A DNA stretch of 64,000 nucleotides from Apium graveolens (lineage: Eukaryota > Streptophyta > Magnoliopsida > Apiales > Apiaceae), in assembly GCF_009905375.1 (NCBI RefSeq), contig NC_133653.1, positions 70,380,920-70,444,919 on the forward strand. The letters are read 5' to 3'. Of this stretch, positions 1-11,929 are shown piece after piece; position 1 is the stretch's first letter; the number at the start of each line of letters is the position of its first letter. The position numbers and the translations under genes were made by a program. The notes below the pieces were generated by a model that saw only the letters and a list, made by a program, of their open reading frames with translations, had not been told where the DNA came from and did no database searches.

Positions 1-640
1 ACTGAAGAAAAACGAGTCCAGAGGTTTCAAGAGGGATTACGACCATGGATCCGTGGTTAAGTTGCAGTTTTTGAATTAACGATGTATACCGCCGTAGTCC
101 AGAAAGCCCTGATTATTAAGGGGAAAGCGAAAGGTCTCAAAAGGAAAGTGGACAAGGAAGTTTTCAAAGCCGTTTTAGCAGGAAGCCGGGATTTCAGGCC
201 CGGAAAAATATGAATTTTAAAAGGATAGGACAAGGTATCCAGAAAATAGGTAATCGTTTCCAAGCTCCCAGCCATCAGGGAATTGTCAGAGTCCCAGTGC
301 CGTACTACAAGACTTGTGGTCGAAAATATATCGGCAATTGTATCAAGACAGGTGTGACATGTTTCAAATGTAAGCAGAAAGGACACTATTCTAACGAATG
401 TCCAATAAGAAAAATAGCAGAAGTTACTTGTTTCCAGTGTGGAAGAAAAGGGCATATCGATAGGAATTGTAAAGGACCAGCAATGGCAGCTACTGTACCG
501 AAAGTGTTGGCATTACCTCCTCCACCACATCATAATCAGCCTAGAGCAAGGACTTTCAACATGAAGATGAAAGAGGCAGTGCAGAGCCCTAGTGTGATTG
601 CAGGTACGCTTTTGGTAATTCAGTAAATTCCAAAGTATTA
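1..640 (+). pseudogene. gag: gag C-terminal part with CCHC zinc knuckles (T1)
   Basis: This is the end of the Gag (capsid/nucleocapsid) gene. The first 57 bases read as the conserved Gag end found intact in T2 (RFQEGLRPWIR) and then hit a TAA where T2 has a Gln codon. From 210 the frame has shifted and encodes the nucleocapsid: a short Cys/His cluster, then CFKCKQKGHYSNEC and CFQCGRKGHIDRNC, both CX2CX4HX4C knuckles that bind RNA. A proline-rich linker (LPPPPHHNQPRART) leads to protease. The reading frame ends at 626, just before the protease active site, so Gag and Pol are out of frame here. T2 reads through the same point, so this is decay. Confidence 0.88.
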
Positions 641-945
641 ATTGATTCTGGAGCTACTCGTTCATTTATTTCTGAAAAATTCCTTGATAAGAGAATTGCG
701 AAATTGAATTTTTGGGCGAGACGTTAATTATAAAATTAGCGAATGACGACCAAGTTCTGGTAAATTGAGTATGTCCTGCATGCGATATCGAAATAGTCGG
801 ACATCATTTCTCCGTAAAATTGATTCATTTTAAGCTAGGAGAGTTTGATGTTATTTTGGGGACGGATTGGTTAGCTTGTCATAATGCTCATATTGATTGA
901 ACGAAAAAGAAAGTAAAATTGTGAAGTGCGGAAAATGCAACGGTA
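641..945 (+). pseudogene. Retropepsin-like aspartic protease (T1), disrupted
   Basis: A frame just after Gag encodes VLIDSGATRSFIS, the catalytic DSGA motif of the aspartic protease that processes Gag-Pol. Further on, DVILGTDWLACHNAHID corresponds to the DVILGMDWL block in T2 (Met to Thr). Between them are an indel near 690 and stops such as TGA at 766-768 and 898-900. No continuous protein can be read. Identity is clear from the alignment with the intact T2 copy at 38968-39711 on the minus strand. Confidence 0.82.
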
Positions 946-2304
946 ATGTTCAAGGGCGACAGACAGCAACAGAAATTTCTGACAATAATGCAGACCAAAC
1001 GATTGCTTCGACAGGGATGTGAGATGTACAGAGCTTATATGTTAGATACTGAAAAAGGAAGTCCTAAAATAGAAGACATTCCAGTTGTATGTGAATTTCC
1101 TGACGTCTTTCCAGATGAGTTTTCAGGGTTACCGCCAGACCGGGAAATTAAATTTATGATTAACCTAGCGCCATGTACAGAACCAGTATCGAAAGCTCCA
1201 TATCGAATGCCTCCAGTCGAGATTAAAGAATTGTCAAGACAATTACAAGATCTTCTTGACCGAGGTATCATAAGACCCACTGTATCCCCATGGGGTGCAC
1301 CGGTATTGTTCGTAAAGAAGAAAGATGGCAGCATGCGATTATGCATTGACTATCGGGAATTGAATAAGCTTACTATCAAGAATAAGTATCTTTTACCGAT
1401 AATCGACGATTTATTCGATCAACTAAAAGAAGCCGCATGGTTTTCGAAGATAGATTTGTGATCGGATTATCATCAATTGAAGATTAAAGCTGAAGATATT
1501 CCCAAGACGGCATTCCGTATGAGATATGGACATTATGAGTTTCTTGTAATGGAATTTGGATTGACCAACGCGCCAGCAACATTCATGGATTTGATGAACA
1601 AAGTATTCAAGAGCTACTTGGATAAATTCGTGATTGTATTTATTGATGACATCTTGATTTACTCAAAGAAGGAAGAAGAGCATGCTGAGCATTTGAGGAT
1701 AGCTTTGGAAATTCTAAGGAAAGAGAAATTGTACGTGAAATTCTTAAAATTTGAATTATAGTTAAAGGAAGTACAATTTTTAGAACACATTATCAGTAGA
1801 GAAGGTATTCAAGTCAATCCAGCAAAGATTGAAGCTGTGTTAAATTGGGAAAGACCGAAGACACCGATGGAAGTTCGAAGTTTCTTGGGATTGGCAGGAT
1901 ACTATAGAAGATTTGTCAAAGATTTTGCAAAAATAGCCATGCCATTGACGAAGTTGACTCGAAAAAGTGAAAAGTTCATATGGGACGGCAAATGTGAAGA
2001 AAGTTTTCAAGAGTTGAAGAATCAGTTTGTAACCGCACTGGTACTAGTATTTGCAGACGAGTATGGGGATTTTGTCATTTATAGCGATGCTTCATACCGT
2101 GGATTAGGATGTGTACTGATGCAACACGGTAACTTCATTGCATATGCTTCGAGACAACTAAAACCTCATGAACAGAAATATCCTTCGCATGATCTGGAAT
2201 TAGCAGCGATCGTATTTGCATTGAAACTTTGGAGAAATTATCTTTACGGTGAGAGATGCGAAATCTACACGGATCATAAATGTCTGAAGTACATCTTTAC
2301 ATAG
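946..2304 (+). pseudogene. pol: Reverse transcriptase and RNase H (T1), stop-interrupted
   Basis: The Ty3/gypsy RT domain reads in one frame from 946 to past 2304, broken by stops at about 1459-1461, 1759-1761 and 2302-2304. Recognisable blocks are the [11 protein letters not shown] entry segment, [32 protein letters not shown], the catalytic [10 protein letters not shown] (FIDD in place of YVDD) and [17 protein letters not shown] of the RT connection. RNase H follows with YSDAS, DLELAA and YTDHK, which supply catalytic Asp and Glu residues. Two stops are single transitions from the T2 codons: R to TGA in DLRSDYHQLK and W to TAG in CEFWLKEVQ. The enzyme would copy element RNA into DNA. This copy cannot make it. 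Confidence 0.92.
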
Positions 2305-3958
2305 AAGGAACTGAACATGAGACAACACCGATGGCTGGCATTTATTAAAGATTATGATGTTACGATTAGTTATCATCCAGGAAAAGCGAATATTGTGGCA
2401 GATGCCCTAAGCCAGGAGGAAAGATTGAATCAGTTAACATCATGTGAAGAATTAACCAAAGAATTTGACAAGTTGGAAATCGAAGTTCGTGTTCCCCAGG
2501 AACCTACTGAAGCTATGTATGCTATGACTTTTCAGCCGGAATTACTAGAGAAGATTCGCCGTTGTCAAGAAGAAGTGATGAGTCAAAATGACGATTTAAC
2601 AGGAGAAGAAATGACAACTCAAAAAGATAATGAAGGAATTCTATGCTTTGCATCAAGAATCTGGATCCCTAACGTGGCAGAACTGAAAGAAGAAATATTG
2701 TGAGATGCGCATAGTTCGAGGTATTCCATTCATCCAGGAAGTACAAAAATGTACCGAGATTTGAAGGAAAAATTTTGGTGGCCAAATATGAATAAGGAGA
2801 TAGCTGAATGGGTAAGTAAATGCTACACATGTCAGCGAGTTAAAGCAGAACATCAACGTCCAAGTGGATTACTGCAACCATAGGATATTCCAGAATGGAA
2901 ATGGGAACATATAGCGATGGATTTTGTGGTAGGACTTCCAAGAAGTAAAGCAAATCATGATGCGATATGGGTAATCATTGATAGATTAACAATGTCAGCA
3001 CATTTTCTACCGATTAATGAAAGATTATCGCTCGATAAGCTAGTGCACTTGTATCTCAAGGAGATTGTGATGCGACATGGAATTCCAATATCTATCATGT
3101 CTGATCGAGATCCTCGATTTAATTCAAGATTTTGGAGACAATTTCAAGAATGTCTTGGAACTAAACTAAACATGAGTACCGCTTATCATCCGCAAACAGA
3201 TGGACAAAGTGAAAGGACTATCCAAACAATCGAAGACATGCTACGAGTTTGTGCAATTGACTTCGAAGGCAGTTGGGATGAACATTTACCTTTAGTCGAA
3301 TATTCTTACAACAACAGCTATCATGCGAGTATTGGAATGCCATCGTACGAAGCATTATATGGAAGAAAATGCAGATCACCAATATATTGGGATGAATTCG
3401 GAGAACTCAAGGTTTTGGGTCCAGAATTAATCCAACAGACTAAAGAAAAGATAGAACTTATTCAAAAGCGATTGAATGCAGCACAAAGTAGACAACGCAA
3501 ATATACAGATCAAGCAAGAAAGGATATGGACAACCAGGAAGGAGATCATGTGTTAATAAAAATATCGCCATGGAAAGGATTAACCAGATTTGGCAACAAG
3601 GGTAAATTGAAGCCACGATATGTCGGACCGTTTGAAATTCTGAAGAAAGTGGGGAAGTTGCATACAAATTAGCTTTACCGCCTCATATGTAGCATATCTA
3701 CAATGTGTTTCACGTATCAATGCTCAAGCGATATAATCCTGATTCTAGGCATGTGATCGAATATGAACCGATAGATATCCAACCTGATTTGTCTTTTGTA
3801 GAATAGCCGGTAAGAATTTTAGATCGGCGAGAGAAAGTGTTGAGAAATAAATCTGTGACTTTAGTGCGAGTATTGTGGAGAAACCCTATGGTTGAAGAAT
3901 CAACCTAGGAACTTGAGAGCGAAATGTTAGAAAAGTATCCTCATTTGTTTTCATAGAG
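2305..3958 (+). pseudogene. pol: Integrase with chromodomain-like tail (T1), disrupted
   Basis: The frame opens with the RNase H end ([13 protein letters not shown]). The integrase zinc-binding HHCC region follows ([11 protein letters not shown]... [12 protein letters not shown]). The DDE core is [24 protein letters not shown] and YHPQTDGQSERTIQT, providing D, D and E. Stops fall at 2701-2703 and 2881-2883. Near 3655 a one-base loss shifts the frame (T2 reads KVAYELGLPPHL). The tail then reads FHVSMLKRYNPDSRH and VLWRNPMVEEST-stop-ELESEM, ending KYPHLF. That is the chromodomain-like end of Tekay-type integrases. Two tail stops again replace Gln and Trp codons. Confidence 0.9.
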
Positions 3959-3982
3959 AGATTCTGAGGACAGAATCCTATT

Positions 3983-3995
3983 AAGGGGGGAAGGA
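3983..3995 (+). other. Polypurine tract (T1)
   Basis: The sequence AAGGGGGGAAGGA directly abuts the TGTAACGCC start of the 3' LTR. This is where plus-strand DNA synthesis is primed. The T2 copy has lost half of it by an 18-bp deletion. Confidence 0.9.
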
Positions 3996-4588
3996 TGTAA
4001 CGCCTGGGAAATTTACGTCTGTATTATATCATATTTATAATAAATTATGTGTTTTAATGTGTCATTTATGTGTAATTAACTGTAAAACCCTAATTGTTAT
4101 GTGTTACATGCATTCGGTATTATTCTGGTATTTTTAAGATATTTTTTAGATATTTTAATTTTCACTTATAGCTTTTATTTCAAAAGTTTTACGACCCGAA
4201 TCATGATTTTAAAGCAGATATTTCAAATAAAATAATGGGCCTTATTTTTCATCAAACAGCTTTTACCATCGCATTATTCTGAACATCTACGTATTTTATA
4301 AATTTTCTCATTTCACGAAAAATGACTTTTCCGGGCCCCACTGGGTGTTAAAAACCCCACAAAAAATACATTTTTATTTTTATAAAATTATAGGACTTTC
4401 ATTTATATTATTTCTTTGTATTTTTGCATTATTCACAATTTTTGGGAAATTTTGGCATATATATTGTATATATAAAATATTTAATAATTAAATTTTAATA
4501 CTCAAAAATTATAAAATTAGGGGCCTATTAATTTTAAAAAGTGTAGAATTAGGGCCTTAATTTTAATTAGGAGTATTAATTTTACTAC

Positions 4589-4596
4589 TATAAATA
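4589..4596 (+). promoter_or_regulatory. TATA box of T1 LTR
   Basis: TATAAATAG lies about 594 bp into the LTR after an AT-rich U3. The same box is conserved on the minus strand of T2 (35343-35350). The U3/R boundary is expected about 30 bp downstream. Confidence 0.65.
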
Positions 4597-6966
4597 GCCC
4601 AATTTTTATTTAATTATTATTAATTATTAACTAAAAATTTGAAATTAATTAAAATTCTCTGGAAACCGGGTCGGGAGAACAGTTTTGGGTCGAAGAATCA
4701 ATCAAGGATTTCCAGCTGATTTCTGCATCAAATCGTGTGATTTAAGTACTGAAATTGAAGGTCTTGATATGTTCTTTCGGTTTTTGATATCAATTTCATG
4801 TTTTAATGCATCGTTTTTTATTTTCGATTTCTAGAGTTTATGTTCGAATTAGGGCTTTCTGATTCTAGGGTTACTATGATGTTTTGATGATTGATATAGC
4901 TTTGTTAGATGATTTACATTTGATTCATGGTGTTTAATTGCATAAACGATTCCTGGATAGCAAAGTTCGATTATTAGGGTTTATGTGAATTTTCAAAACC
5001 TAGCTTCGTGATTTTGGTCAATCTTTGGTTCTTGATTTGTTAGGACTTTGATTGTACGTGTTCTTAGCTTTGATTTGCACTATTAAACATTAAGTTCCAT
5101 GTACGATTCTGTGATTTCGATATTTGGCCGGAGTTCATGTCGGTTTTGATCGGAGTTGAGGATTCAGGGATATTTCTGGTATGATTTGCCAGGGAATAGA
5201 TTGGTGAAGTAATTTGGAGTTGAAACCCTGTGAAAACTGATTGCCGGAATCCTGGCCGGTCGCCGGATTCTGGGCAGATTCCCGTCATGTTCTTCATGAC
5301 CCGGATTTGACCCGTTTGACCCGTTTCCAGAACCCGGTTTTGATCCGTTTTATCAGAGGTTTCATTTCTGACAAGTGTTTCTGGAAAATAAATTTTATTT
5401 TTATTTTTATTAATTTTAAAATCAGTTTTATTTATTTTATAAATTGATTAATTAATTATTTAATTAATTGATTTATATTATAAATAATTCTGAAATATTT
5501 TCTAAAAATCAGATTTAACTATTTTCTTAATTATTTACTATTTACTTATCATTTACTTATTAGTTATAAATTATTTAAAAATGATTAATTATTTTCATAA
5601 TTAATCAAATAATTTTTAATAAATTATAATAAATTCATTTTAATTCCAAAAATTATAGAAAAATCATTTTTAATTATGATTTTTCTCAAATAATTATTTA
5701 AAAATTATTTTAGGGTTTAATAATTGGTAATAATTATTTATATTAAATAATAAATTAATTTATCTGTATTTAATTGATATTAATTAGACCGTTAGTCCGA
5801 TTCGAGCGAAACGAAAGCCCTTTGACTCAGAAAAATGAATTATTTTTATTAAAAAAATAATATTAAAGCCTAGTTTCTTGTAGAATTTGGTTGACCTTGT
5901 TATTTATTTGACTATTAGTCAAATCGTGTGCCGAGACGAGTCTGAAAAATTCTGGAAAATAGGAAACGAGTCAGATAATGATAAGTTAAGCGAACATCGA
6001 GTCAGTTTTGATTCTAAAAATTATTTTAACTATAAAAATGATTATGTGCTTATGTGTATTATGTGGTTAACCGAGTGTTGCTTGTTCATATATGATATAC
6101 GAGTCGGTCATAAGCGCATGGGTAGAAAATAGGAACGATGTGAAGTCGATTTGACACGCAATTGAAGTACGAGATGTTTAAATCATTCTCTTTTCCTAAC
6201 AGAAGCTAAGCCATCAAGGCAGGTCGAGTCGGTAATAGATGAAGGTGATCTAATTGAAGTAAGTCGCGCGGAAGGCAAGTTTTTCCCCTATTCTAATTTC
6301 AAAATAGTGATATTTCTTCAGATTCATATTACGTTTGCACTCTTTTGATTCTTGTTTCTATTCCATTTCAATTTCTTATTCATATTCCAATTGTTATTCA
6401 CAAATATTGATATATTCTGGTGTTTGGAATATATCAAAGCATACCGATTGTTCCAGTTGCTACTTTAAGGACTGGATAATGATACTTTTGGGGTTAAGCT
6501 TCACTAAATCCTAAGGACCGGGACATAACCTGATCCTTGATATGAGCCATAATGCTTGGGTGCCCGACATGATCTATATAGTGAGATATAGATCTGCACT
6601 GTATCCTGGTTGATCCGCAGGGTATAGATGCGAACTTGTGTCTAGTTTAGTTCATTTGTACTCGCCAACATTGGACTTCTTTCTCTTCTCGTGGGGTTAT
6701 ATCTTTGCAGATATACCCAGGTTACTGATTTACTTAAACTGCTTTACCACTAATTATATTTTACGGACTTGTTGAGCAATTTTTGGCTCACCCCTTCTTA
6801 TTGTTATTCACCTTATTGTTTTCAGTTAAGAAGGAATATGAAACCCATCAGGACTCGAGTGGCAAAGAAGCGGGTCAAGCCTCAGGATTCTCTCATACCC
6901 AAGGTGTTGATCATAATCCAGGAAGAAAGCTTTGAGTTGCCCGAATATGTGGAGTGTAGATAGTTA

Positions 6967-6992
6967 GTGTGTGTGTATGTGTGTGTGTGTGT
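6967..6992 (+). repeat. (GT)n microsatellite in T1 LTR
   Basis: About 13 GT repeats with one interruption (TATG). The T2 LTR has only a short CA run at the same place, so the repeat expanded in T1. Confidence 0.8.
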
Positions 6993-7244
6993 TTGAATAA
7001 AAGATGAAATTAGTTTAAAATTGGTTAGACAATGGTTTCTAATAAAGAGAGTTTATAAGATTTTGAATTTGGTTTGGAATAAAGTAGTTAGTGGTTCTTG
7101 TTTTCATACTTCAACCTAAAAAGATCCTGGTTAGTGTTAAAGGAGTTTAGATATAATTCTTTATAATTTGTAAATCAGATTGTACATGTTTGGTGAATAG
7201 TGAGTAACCCCCAGACTTATACCCCGGGTCTGGAGGGCGTTACA

Positions 7245-8643
7245 CAATAGCCAATAGTTCTTTCTACATAGTAGTGTAATTCAGCTGAGCACCGGTTATG
7301 GTCTTATTAGCATAGTAGACCACATGAAATATGTTATTCTTCCTCTGCCTAAGAACTGTTCCAACTGCATAGCCACTTACATCGTACATCATCTCAAAAG
7401 GCTCTTTCCAATCAGGTGCGGTTTTGACAGGTGCCATAATTAAACTCTTCTTCAATGTATCAAAAGCTACAAGGCACTCGTCATCAAATTTAAAAGGAAC
7501 ATCCTTCTCTATTAGACTGCACAAAGGCTTTGAAATTTTCGAGAAATCTTTGATAAAACGCTTGTAGAAACCCGCATGACCAAGAAAACTGTGAATTCCC
7601 TTAACAGAGTTAAGTGGAAGAAGATTCTCAATGACCCCCACCTTAGCCTTGTCCACCTCAAGACCCTTATTAGAAACCTTGTGCCCGAGAATAATGCCCT
7701 GACGCACCATAAAATGACATTTTTCCCAATTGAGAACCAGATTGGTCTCAACACAGCTCTTGAGAACTTGTCCCAGATTCTGCAAGTATTCATCAAAAGA
7801 ATCACCAAAGACTGAGAAGTCGTCCATGAACACCTCCATATTCTGGCCAATCATGTCAGAAAATATGGCCATCATACATCTCTGAAAAGTGGTTGGTGCA
7901 CCACACAAACCAAAAGAAACTCGTCTGAAGGCGAAAGTACCAAATGGACAAGTGAAGGTAGTCTTCTCCTGATCTTCTGGGGCGATACAAATTTGATTAT
8001 AACCCAAATAGCCGTCTAGAAGACAGTAATACTCGTGACCGGCTAACCTATCAAGCATCTTATCAATAAAGGGAAATGGAAAGTGGTCCTTCCTAGTGGC
8101 TTTGTTCAGCTTCCTATCCATGCAGACTCTCCACCCCGTGACTGTCCATGTAGGAATAAGCTAATTCTTCTCATTTTCTACCACAGTAATGCCACCTTTC
8201 TTTGGCACACATTGGACCGGGCTTACCCATGAACTGTCAGAGATAGGATAGATGATCCATGCATCCAGCCACTTTAGAATTTCCTTCTTCACTACTTCCT
8301 TTATGATTGGATTAAGTCTTCTTTGTTGCTCGACTGTAGGCTTGCTACCTTCCTCTAGCAGAATTTTGTGCATGCCATAAGAAGGGCTGATTCCCTTGAT
8401 ATCTACTATAGTCCATCTAATTTCCGATTTGAACTCTCTCAGAATCCTCAAAAGCTTTTCCTCATCGCTACCTGAAAGGTTTGATGCAATAATAACAGGC
8501 AGAGTAGATGCATCACCTAAAAACGCATACCTCAAATGTTCAGGTAAAGGCTTAAGCTCGAAAGTGGGAGCTTCCTCAATAGAAGGCTTGAGGCGTTTAG
8601 GAGCTTTGCTTAATTCCTCCATTCCAAGAGATTCAAAAGGCAT
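7245..8643 (-). pseudogene. pol: Athila reverse transcriptase, truncated in RNase H
   Basis: Reading right to left, 8643-8161 encodes the region before RT (PLPEHLRYAFLGDAS, SDSSWVSPVQCVPKKGG). A TAA stop then comes before LIPTWTVTGWRVCMD. Frame 8121-7264 carries the RT core: DGYLGYNQICIAPEDQEKT, FGLCGAPTTFQRCMM, catalytic VFMDDFSVFG, then FLGHAGFYKRFIKDFSKI. RNase H begins with FEMMYDVSGYAVG and stops at QLNYTTM before a TAG where GAG-like coding would continue as KELLAIV, where T1 inserted. Catalytic Asp residues are present in FMDDF. The first RNase H Asp is kept (YDVSG). The gene is dead because of stops and truncation. Confidence 0.9.
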
Positions 8644-10883
8644 ATCAATCTTCCTCTTCTAGGGAGAAGCATTCAAATACTGTAATTTCTCATCACCTTC
8701 ATCATCTCCACTGTCTGAATTCCCCAATAAGGCTATTTTTAAGGCATCAGACCTTAGCAATTGATCAAGTTCCGGTGTGACCACCGAATCGACCAACTCC
8801 ACTTTCAAGCACTCCTCATTATCAGCAAGAAATTTCATAGCATTGAACACATTAAAAGTTACATCCTGATCCAGCCCTCTCATTGTAAGCTCGCCCTTCT
8901 GCACATCTATCAAGGTTCGGCCAGTTGCCAAGAAAGGCCTTCCCAAGATTATGGGAATCTTCTTATCCTCCTCGAAATCAAGAATGACGAAATCAACAGG
9001 TAAAATAAGTTTATCCACCTTGACCAAGACATCCTCCACAATACCTCGCGGATATGTAATAGAACAGTCGGCCAACTGCAAGGTCATATAAGTTGGTTTG
9101 GGATCAAGTAAGTCCAACTGCTTGAAAATTGATAACGGTATCATATTGATGCTAGCTCCCAAGTCATATAAGCGTCTATCAAAAGACACTTTCCCAATAG
9201 TACATGGAATAATGAAGCTTCCTGGATCTGTAAGCTTCGGAGGCAACTTCTGTTGCAGCACAGCACTACATTCCTTCGTGAGAGCAACAGTCTCTAAATC
9301 ATCTAACTTCACCTTCTGAGAGAGAATACTTTTCATAAACTTTGCATAGCTAGGCATATGCTCGAGAGCCTCGGCGAAAGTTATGTTGATATGAAGTTTC
9401 TTGAACACCTCCAGAAACTTCTCAAATTGCTTGTCCAACTTTTTCTTCTACATCCTCTTAGGAAAAGGTGGTGGAGGATAGATCTGTTTCTCCCCTGTAT
9501 TACCCTCAGGTGGAGTGTGCTCAACAGTAGTCTTCCTTGGTTCCACTTCTTCATCATGCTGTTTTGCTTCTTTCTCAGCCCCAGCTTCTTCAGTCAACTC
9601 TTGAGTTTGTTCGGGATTCGCAACCTTCCCAGACCTCAAAGTAATTGCCTTTACCTGCTCCTTAGCTTCCCTCTTTCCTGGAACTTCAGTGTCACTAGGA
9701 AATGTACCAGGTTGACGATTTAGCAAGGCATTGGCAATTTGGCCAACTTAATTTTCCAAGGTCTTGATAGACACAGCTTAACTCTTGCACATAAGCTTCA
9801 ACTCCTCCAATTCAGATTTTTCATTAGCTTGTTACAGCTGGAGTTGTTGTCTTGGTGCATACTGTGTTTGCTAAAAACCAAGGGGGTTGTATTGTTTAGC
9901 TGGATACTGCTATTAAGGCTGTTGAACCGCATTCTGAGCATTGCTCCAGCTGAAATTAGGATGATTACGATTGTTAGGATGATAGGTGGTTGGCACTGGT
10001 TTCTGCGATCGTTGGAAGTTGCTCACGAACTGCACTGATTCACTAAAAATTGTGCACTGATCAGTCTCATGGGCACCGATATAAAGCTCACAGACACTAG
10101 TGATTTGATTAACTCCATAATTAGCCAAAGAGTCCACCTTCATCGTCAAAGCCTTAAGTTGGGAAGCGATAGCAGTTGCTGCATCCAACTCCAGAATTCC
10201 TGCTACTTTTCCTGAGTCAGTCTCTGGGAAGGATTCTGGTACTCATTAGCAGAAATCAGTTCAAAAAGTTCATAAGTTTCATCATAGCTTTTAGCCCACA
10301 AGGCTCCTCCTGATGCTGCATCAAGCATGGGTCTAGAAGTAGCACCCAATCCATTGTAGAAGCAATTAATAATCATCCAATCAGGCATGCCATGGTATGG
10401 GCACTTCCTTAGCATCTCTTTATATCGATCACAAGCCTCACACAGAGATTCACCAATTTGATGCACAAATTGAGTAAGAGCATTCCTGATTGCAGCGGTC
10501 TTTTCCATGTGAAAGAATTTCATGAGAAACTTTTACGCAAGATCCTCCCATTTAGTGATAGACCCTAGTGGTAGAGAATATAACCAGCACTTACCTTTGT
10601 CCCTCAGAGAGAATGGGAAGAGTCGCAGCTTGATAGCATCTTCAGTCACACCATTGAACTTGAAAGTATCGCAGATCTCGATGAAATCTCTGATGTGCAT
10701 GTTGGGGTCTTCAAAAGGAGAACCTCCAAACTGAACTGAGTTCTGTATCATATGGATCGTGCCTGCTTTGATCTCAAAAGTGTTAGCCAAGATGGCTGGT
10801 CTGATGATACTCGACTGAATGTCATGGATCTTAGGCTGAGCATAGTTCATCAAAGCCTTAGGATTTTCTGCTTGATCTCCCAT
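8644..10883 (-). pseudogene. gag: Athila gag-protease polyprotein, stop-interrupted
   Basis: Reading leftwards from 10883, the N-terminal Gag reads MGDQAENPKALMNYAQPK and continues with the capsid-like region VQFGGSPFEDPNMHIRDF, FPFSLRDKGKCWLYSLP and HQIGESLCEACDRYKEM. A linker with PNNRNHPNFSW and AITLRSGK follows. Protease comes at 9438-8659 with LYDLGASINMIPLS, in which DLGAS replaces the usual DSGA-type active site, and IILGRPFLATGRTLIDV. Several stops or frameshifts (near 10525, 10195, 9900-9730, 9445 and 8650) split it into five open pieces. Athila elements characteristically have a long Gag, as here. The role would be particle assembly and proteolysis. Confidence 0.87.
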
Positions 10884-11160
10884 TGCTACTACAATTGTTC
10901 TTCAACTTTCTCTTCTTCTTCTACCTTCTGTTCATCCTCAACAACTTCCTTACGCACTACCACAAGTTCTTCCTCGGCTTTATCCAGTGTTCTCTTATGA
11001 GTATGTGAACGCGTATGCATACACCCTCACTAGAGTACCTGAAACAAGACATGGAAAAATTAAGTAACAATGTCCGAGTCAATGAACTTTAACGAAAACT
11101 GATGTCAAGCACATAAACTATAAATTAATACTGTAGTCCCCGGCAGCGGAGCCAAAAACT
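10884..11160 (-). other. Athila leader with primer-binding site at 11137-11154
   Basis: Between the 5' LTR and gag lies a leader of about 280 bp. On the minus strand TGGCTCCGCTGCCGGGGA lies six bases from the LTR edge. It matches the 3' end of tRNA-Asp with small changes (TGGCGCC is expected). This is the primer site typical of Athila-type elements. I see no gene in the rest of the leader. Confidence 0.8.
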
Positions 11161-11316
11161 TGTTAGTCGCTAAACACACGCTAATAATACATGCAAGTAT
11201 ACGAGTTCACAAGTACTATAGAATCTTTTCTAGTTTGTTCCCACAGAGACTGTATTGGTTAACTATTTAATTTACGCAGCTAAGCAACAATGTATGGTTA
11301 TTATCCAATGCTAAGA
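11161..11316 (-). repeat. Athila 5' LTR, inner fragment
   Basis: This is the inner 156 bp of the Athila LTR, starting TGTTAGTCGC next to the primer site. It is interrupted by S1 at 11317 and resumes at 26003. The last five bases here, TAAGA, are the S1 target duplication. Confidence 0.82.
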
Positions 11317-11329
11317 TGTTAGGTCCCGA

Positions 11330-11361
11330 ATTATCGTAGAAGGGGGGTTGAATACGATAAT
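11330..11361 (-). other. LTR inner-end stem-loop (S1, left copy)
   Basis: ATTATCGTA at 11330-11338 pairs perfectly with TACGATAAT at 11353-11361 around a 14-nt loop containing GGGGGGTTGAA. It sits 13 bp from the LTR end. In the element RNA (minus strand) the loop is C-rich and lies just upstream of the primer site. Stems of other LTR families in this window differ in sequence but also pair. Confidence 0.8.
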
Positions 11362-11929
11362 CACTAAATTAAAAATTCTTTCGAATCTTTAGCGGATATA
11401 CATTTAGTGCTCGATTAGTGGTTTTGTGTTCTTGAGAGGAATAGTGTTTGGAACAATAAAACGAAGAACACAAGATATTCGGGGAAGTATATATTCGTAT
11501 ATAAATCCTCGAGGGGTGTTGCTACACTCCGATAAATAAATTTACCGGCTACAATATAAGAACAAGAAAGTTCCTAGATTCTGCAAAGATTTACAAATCA
11601 AATCCTACAATGATCTAGCTTTTGTTTGTCTAAGGATTTAATTACCGGGTAATGATTATAATACCCCTAAGAATATACAAGAGTTAAATCAAATATTATA
11701 ACGTTACTCCGGTGAGAAGTTAAACGGATATTTAAAAAGCTTGAGCTTGTCTGTATACTCTTTGTTTCATGTTTTCATCTCCTCTCGTGAAACAGAAGAT
11801 GAACAAAACTCAGAACAACTGCTTAATTCTGCTTCAAAGTGTAGACTTATATAAATTCAATTGGACAGGTGGTATTTCTGTGTCCACACAAGTCCTTGAA
11901 TTGCTGTAAATGAATCAATGAATATAACT

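Larger units (their letters stand above)
1..7244 (+). mobile_element. Tekay/Del-type Ty3/gypsy chromovirus T1, 3' part
   Basis: This is the downstream part of a plus-strand LTR retrotransposon. It runs gag end, protease, reverse transcriptase, RNase H, integrase, chromodomain-like tail, polypurine tract and a 3.25-kb 3' LTR. The domain order (RT before integrase) defines Ty3/gypsy. The tail and long LTR point to the Tekay/Del chromoviruses. The 5' half lies left of the window. The element is dead: gag-pol has many stops and at least three frameshifts. It sits inside the RNase H region of a minus-strand Athila-type element, whose sequence resumes at 7245. The five bases after the LTR (CAATA) should be the target duplication, but the other copy is outside. 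It belongs to the same family as the minus-strand element at 32522-54162. Confidence 0.9.
3996..7244 (+). repeat. 3' LTR of T1, 3249 bp
   Basis: The LTR starts TGTAACGCC and ends GGCGTTACA, a perfect 9-bp terminal inverted repeat. It follows a polypurine tract and stops exactly where Athila coding sequence resumes. The same sequence is present inverted at 32522-35933 and 53376-54162. It is AT-rich, with long A/T stretches at 5400-5760, a TATA box at 4589 and a TG microsatellite near 6970. Short open frames inside it, such as 5887-6132, look like chance frames. Confidence 0.93.

Noticed and set aside
6769..6963. 64-codon ORF near the end of the T1 LTR
   Set aside because: The T2 equivalents have stops and shifts in this frame; it is LTR sequence.
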